The position numbers were made by a program, and so were the translations under genes. Source: Candidatus Methanoperedens nitratireducens (GTDB lineage: Archaea > Halobacteriota > Methanosarcinia > Methanosarcinales > Methanoperedenaceae). Taken from it: DNA of 64,000 bases. Positions 62,059 to 64,000 of the stretch are shown one piece after another (position 1 is the stretch's first letter; each line of letters opens with the position of its first letter). The notes beneath the pieces were generated by a model that had not been told where the DNA came from, did not search any database, and worked only from the letters and a program-made list of their open reading frames with translations. The stretch is from contig NZ_JMIY01000005.1 in the NCBI RefSeq assembly GCF_000685155.1, positions 269,698-333,697 on the forward strand, given 5' to 3'.

Positions 62059-62558
62059 TCTTTATATTAGATTCTACCCCTCTAATATACATCTGCAAGG
62101 TAAGTCTTGACTGGATTTTCCAGGAACTTGATGCAGATTGCATAATGCCTGATGCTGTATATGAGGAGGTAGTGATCAAAGGTAAGCAGATGGGGAACGC
62201 TGATGCCCTTGCAGTCGAAAAATTGGTCAAAAACGGCATTATTTCGGTACAAAAAATAGAAAATAATAGCATGTTTATACAGTTAAGCCTGGAACTCCAT
62301 CGCGGGGAAATCGGGGTATTGTCCCTTGCAAAAAGCATGGGTGGAGTTGCCATCATTGATGACGATATTGCAAGAACGACAGGAGAGATCCTGGGTGTGG
62401 AAGTGCACGGGACCATATACCTGATCTTCTTGATTGTTAAAAAGGGTAAATTATCGAAAGAAGATGCAAAAGTTAGAATAAACAGGATGATAACAGATGG
62501 CTTCTGGATGGGGCATAAGCAGTATCTGACTATTCTTGATTTGCTCGATAAAATATAA
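62055..62558 (+). CDS. DUF3368 PIN-like toxin
   Basis: 167 aa. FILDSTPLIYICKVSLDWIF (first Asp), MPDAVYEEVVIKGKQ (Glu), LHRGEIGVLSLAKSM, VAIIDDDIARTTGEILGVEV (Asp pair). A PIN-like RNase fold regularly paired with UPF0175. All acidic residues are present, so it is probably functional. Confidence 0.85.
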   Translation: MIFILDSTPLIYICKVSLDWIFQELDADCIMPDAVYEEVVIKGKQMGNADALAVEKLVKNGIISVQKIENNSMFIQLSLELHRGEIGVLSLAKSMGGVAIIDDDIARTTGEILGVEVHGTIYLIFLIVKKGKLSKEDAKVRINRMITDGFWMGHKQYLTILDLLDKI

Positions 62559-63005
62559 GAACTTACAGTACTTCAAAGTTTTAATGCAGGCTCTCTACGT
62601 GGAGGCTCTATTCTTATGAGAACATCCTGTCCTTATTTTCCGGGACAAAAAGTGAGCACAGAGAGCACAGAGTTGTAATAATTCTCTGCGTCCTCTGTGC
62701 TCTGGTATGAAAAAGTTCAACTATATCGCATCTTAGATTCCGATGTGGTTCAGCTAATATAAAACAACGAACTGGTACTAACTCGATACGAACTCGGACT
62801 TATGAGTTCGTTTAAGTTCGTTTTGAGTTCGTTGTTAATCGTCTTTTTCATTGTTATCTATAAACCAAGTTCATAGTCGACTCTATGGCTTTTAAAATTA
62901 GAAGATAATAAAAAGTCTCTGATTCTACAGGATTATAATTCCATAAGAATTGTGCTTTGCTCTTTATTCAAAAAATAAAAAGATGCCTCTGGTATCCAGC
63001 CTACC
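62559..63005. repeat. Intergenic region with inverted copy C of the dispersed repeat
   Basis: 450 bp. GAGCACAGAGAGCACAGAG and CTCTGCGTCCTCTGTGCTC near 62,652-62,703 form an inverted pair. 62,697-62,882 is the dispersed repeat in reverse orientation, matching copy A over nearly its full ~190 bp. The pilin-type direct repeat begins at about 62,967. Confidence 0.7.
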
Positions 63006-63428
63006 CTACCTTACTTCGACCACGGTATCAAGCACCATGCTCTGGAACGGATACACGATTATTTTAACATCGTACTTCTGGCCTGCTACAAGTCTCGCAG
63101 CAGGGTAATCGCCATAAGTTATATTGACAGCAGTATTGGTCACATTATATACAGCGCCTGGATGGTTTGTCACGTTCATGGTTATTATCTGTTCCCCGAC
63201 CTTGAAATCTGTTAGTGAGGGCTGATATACAGGCGGCTGTCCAACAGGAACTATGGATAATCCCCAGTCACCTCCTGCCAGCCTGTCCCCGCCTTTATGC
63301 TGTATCTTCAGGTCGATCTTAAGTGTATCAGGAACATTCTCAACTGTAATAGCCGCAGTCGGTCCTTTTGATTCTGTTGCGCCAAACCCGAACCCGAACC
63401 CGAACATGGTGACCGGTGCTGCAATCAT
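63006..63428 (-). pseudogene. Type IV pilin-like protein with damaged N-terminus
   Basis: 140 codons. The C-terminal part is a typical archaeal pilin: ITVENVPDTLKIDLKIQHKG, GDRLAGGDWGLSIVPVGQPP, then beta strands to VVLDTVVEVR-like end. The N-terminus, APVTMFGFGFGFGATES, lacks the class III signal site and the ~20-residue hydrophobic helix needed for assembly. The upstream region is occupied by a toxin-antitoxin relic. Likely a disrupted pilin. Confidence 0.6.
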
Positions 63429-63495
63429 TACAGTTTTAAAAATGCAAATGGTTAAGTTATTAAAAGCCAATATACCAAATAAAGGTATAACGAAT

Positions 63496-63639
63496 ATGTG
63501 TAAAGAGCATAAGTTTGGCGGACTTTTTGAAGACCCTGAAAGGCTTGAAAGATACCAGAAGCTTTTTGAAGAAGCTTTTCCGGGACAAACAGCGTTAGAT
63601 ATATTGCATAGAAAGCCTGCAAAGCATGCCAAAAAATAG
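63496..63639 (+). CDS. Small antitoxin-like protein (47 aa)
   Basis: MCKEHKFGGLFEDPERLERY, then a helical basic tail ending AKHAKK. AAAGGT lies upstream of the ATG, and TTATTAAAAG is a probable promoter element. The stop overlaps the start of a PIN-domain frame by 14 bases, the arrangement of a toxin-antitoxin pair. Confidence 0.55.
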   Translation: MCKEHKFGGLFEDPERLERYQKLFEEAFPGQTALDILHRKPAKHAKK

Positions 63640-63820
63640 CTTTTTTGTCGATAGTTGCATTTTCCTTGGAATCCTGTGAAAAGATGAAAATACAAGAGCA
63701 TGTAAAAGTTTCATAAGCCGTATCAATAACGATGTTTTTACAGGATACATTTCACCTTTTGTGACAGGTGAAATGTTCAACTCGATTCTATATAAAGAGG
63801 ATACATACGTCATCGGTTAA
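63626..63820 (+). pseudogene. Broken PIN-domain toxin with in-frame TGA
   Basis: Reads MPKNSFFVDSCIFLGIL-stop-KDENTRACKSFISRINNDVF, then YISPFVTGEMFN and ends at a TAA at 63,818. The first PIN Asp (FVDSC) and the Glu (FVTGEMF) are visible. The in-frame TGA at 63,677-63,679 and the loss of the C-terminal half show it is inactive unless the TGA is read through. The next gene's stop lies inside its end. Confidence 0.65.
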
Positions 63821-64000
63821 GCCCACCATTCCTCTCTGAATCGATACCTGTTCACATGCGGATCAAGAGCCTGGCTCTCATACACCTTCATAACAGTCTC
63901 AAAAGTTCTTTCAATTCCACAATAACGAAGAATAAGATTAAGCTGATCGCTCGCATTTTCAGCAAATATCCTGCTCCATCTTAACTGAGTGTACCGAACG
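63817..64000 (-). CDS. Partial CDS at the right edge, C-terminus only
   Basis: 61 codons open to the window edge, reading VRYTQLRWSRIFAENASDQL ... NRYRFREEWWA and a TAA. Clearly coding by composition, but the protein is not recognised. It probably marks the far side of the insertion that truncated the PIN gene. Confidence 0.55.
   Translation of the reverse strand, partial: VRYTQLRWSRIFAENASDQLNLILRYCGIERTFETVMKVYESQALDPHVNRYRFREEWWA

Overview
The window looks like a chromosomal segment of a methanogen-lineage archaeon. The best fit is an ANME-2d ('Candidatus Methanoperedens')-type member of the Methanosarcinales. This rests on gene content read by eye: the coenzyme F430 genes cfbB, cfbC and cfbD, archaeal RNA polymerase subunit D with an S13-S4-S11 operon, archaeal-type AdoMet synthetase, Alba, Nob1, an intron-containing tRNA-Tyr, PhaE-like polyhydroxyalkanoate proteins, a UbiA/UbiD pair, and SD-plus-TATA gene starts. 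No database was searched.

Positions 1-9.8 kb form an integrated element (provirus or plasmid). A long minus-strand operon of very small genes runs from a divergent promoter at about 7.8 kb off the left edge. Nearly every junction is a TAATG, ATGA or TGATG overlap, and this reveals about ten short genes. It carries an HNH endonuclease, an ASCH-like protein, a Gp3-like (PF18897-type) protein, a cytosine methyltransferase, ribbon-helix-helix (RHH) proteins and single-helix membrane peptides. A 400-bp hairpin-rich stretch holds a tRNA T-arm-like sequence. A tyrosine integrase lies at the right end.

10-12 kb holds two PhaE-like genes. 12-18.7 kb is a type I restriction-modification locus whose specificity gene is fused to a DUF1016 N-terminus. 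A duplicated, broken hsdS tail follows a nucleotidyltransferase-like pair. 18.7-24.6 kb is housekeeping: pdxT, cfbB, cfbC, cfbD, purC, tRNA-Tyr and nob1.

24.6-34.8 kb holds a large LVIVD-repeat surface protein, an orphan antitoxin-like gene, UbiA, a GPN GTPase, UbiD, an IS607-type element with its recombinase reduced to the HTH domain, and small genes. 34.8-47.7 kb holds two gamma-carbonic-anhydrase-like proteins, AdoMet synthetase, purH (apparently with a CTG start), alba, transporters, a LemA/TPM cluster and an FrhB-like protein.

47.7-55.2 kb is one Mrp/Mbh-type cation/proton antiporter operon with three NuoL/M/N-like subunits. Then come tRNA-Leu and rpoD-rpsK-rpsD-rpsM. 58.9-61.2 kb is a compact operon of an exported protein, a PgsC-like membrane protein and a PgsB-like ligase, which suggests an archaeal poly-gamma-glutamate-type polymer. 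The right end is a graveyard of pilin fragments, a UPF0175/DUF3368 toxin-antitoxin pair, a broken PIN toxin and a dispersed repeat that has copies elsewhere in the window.
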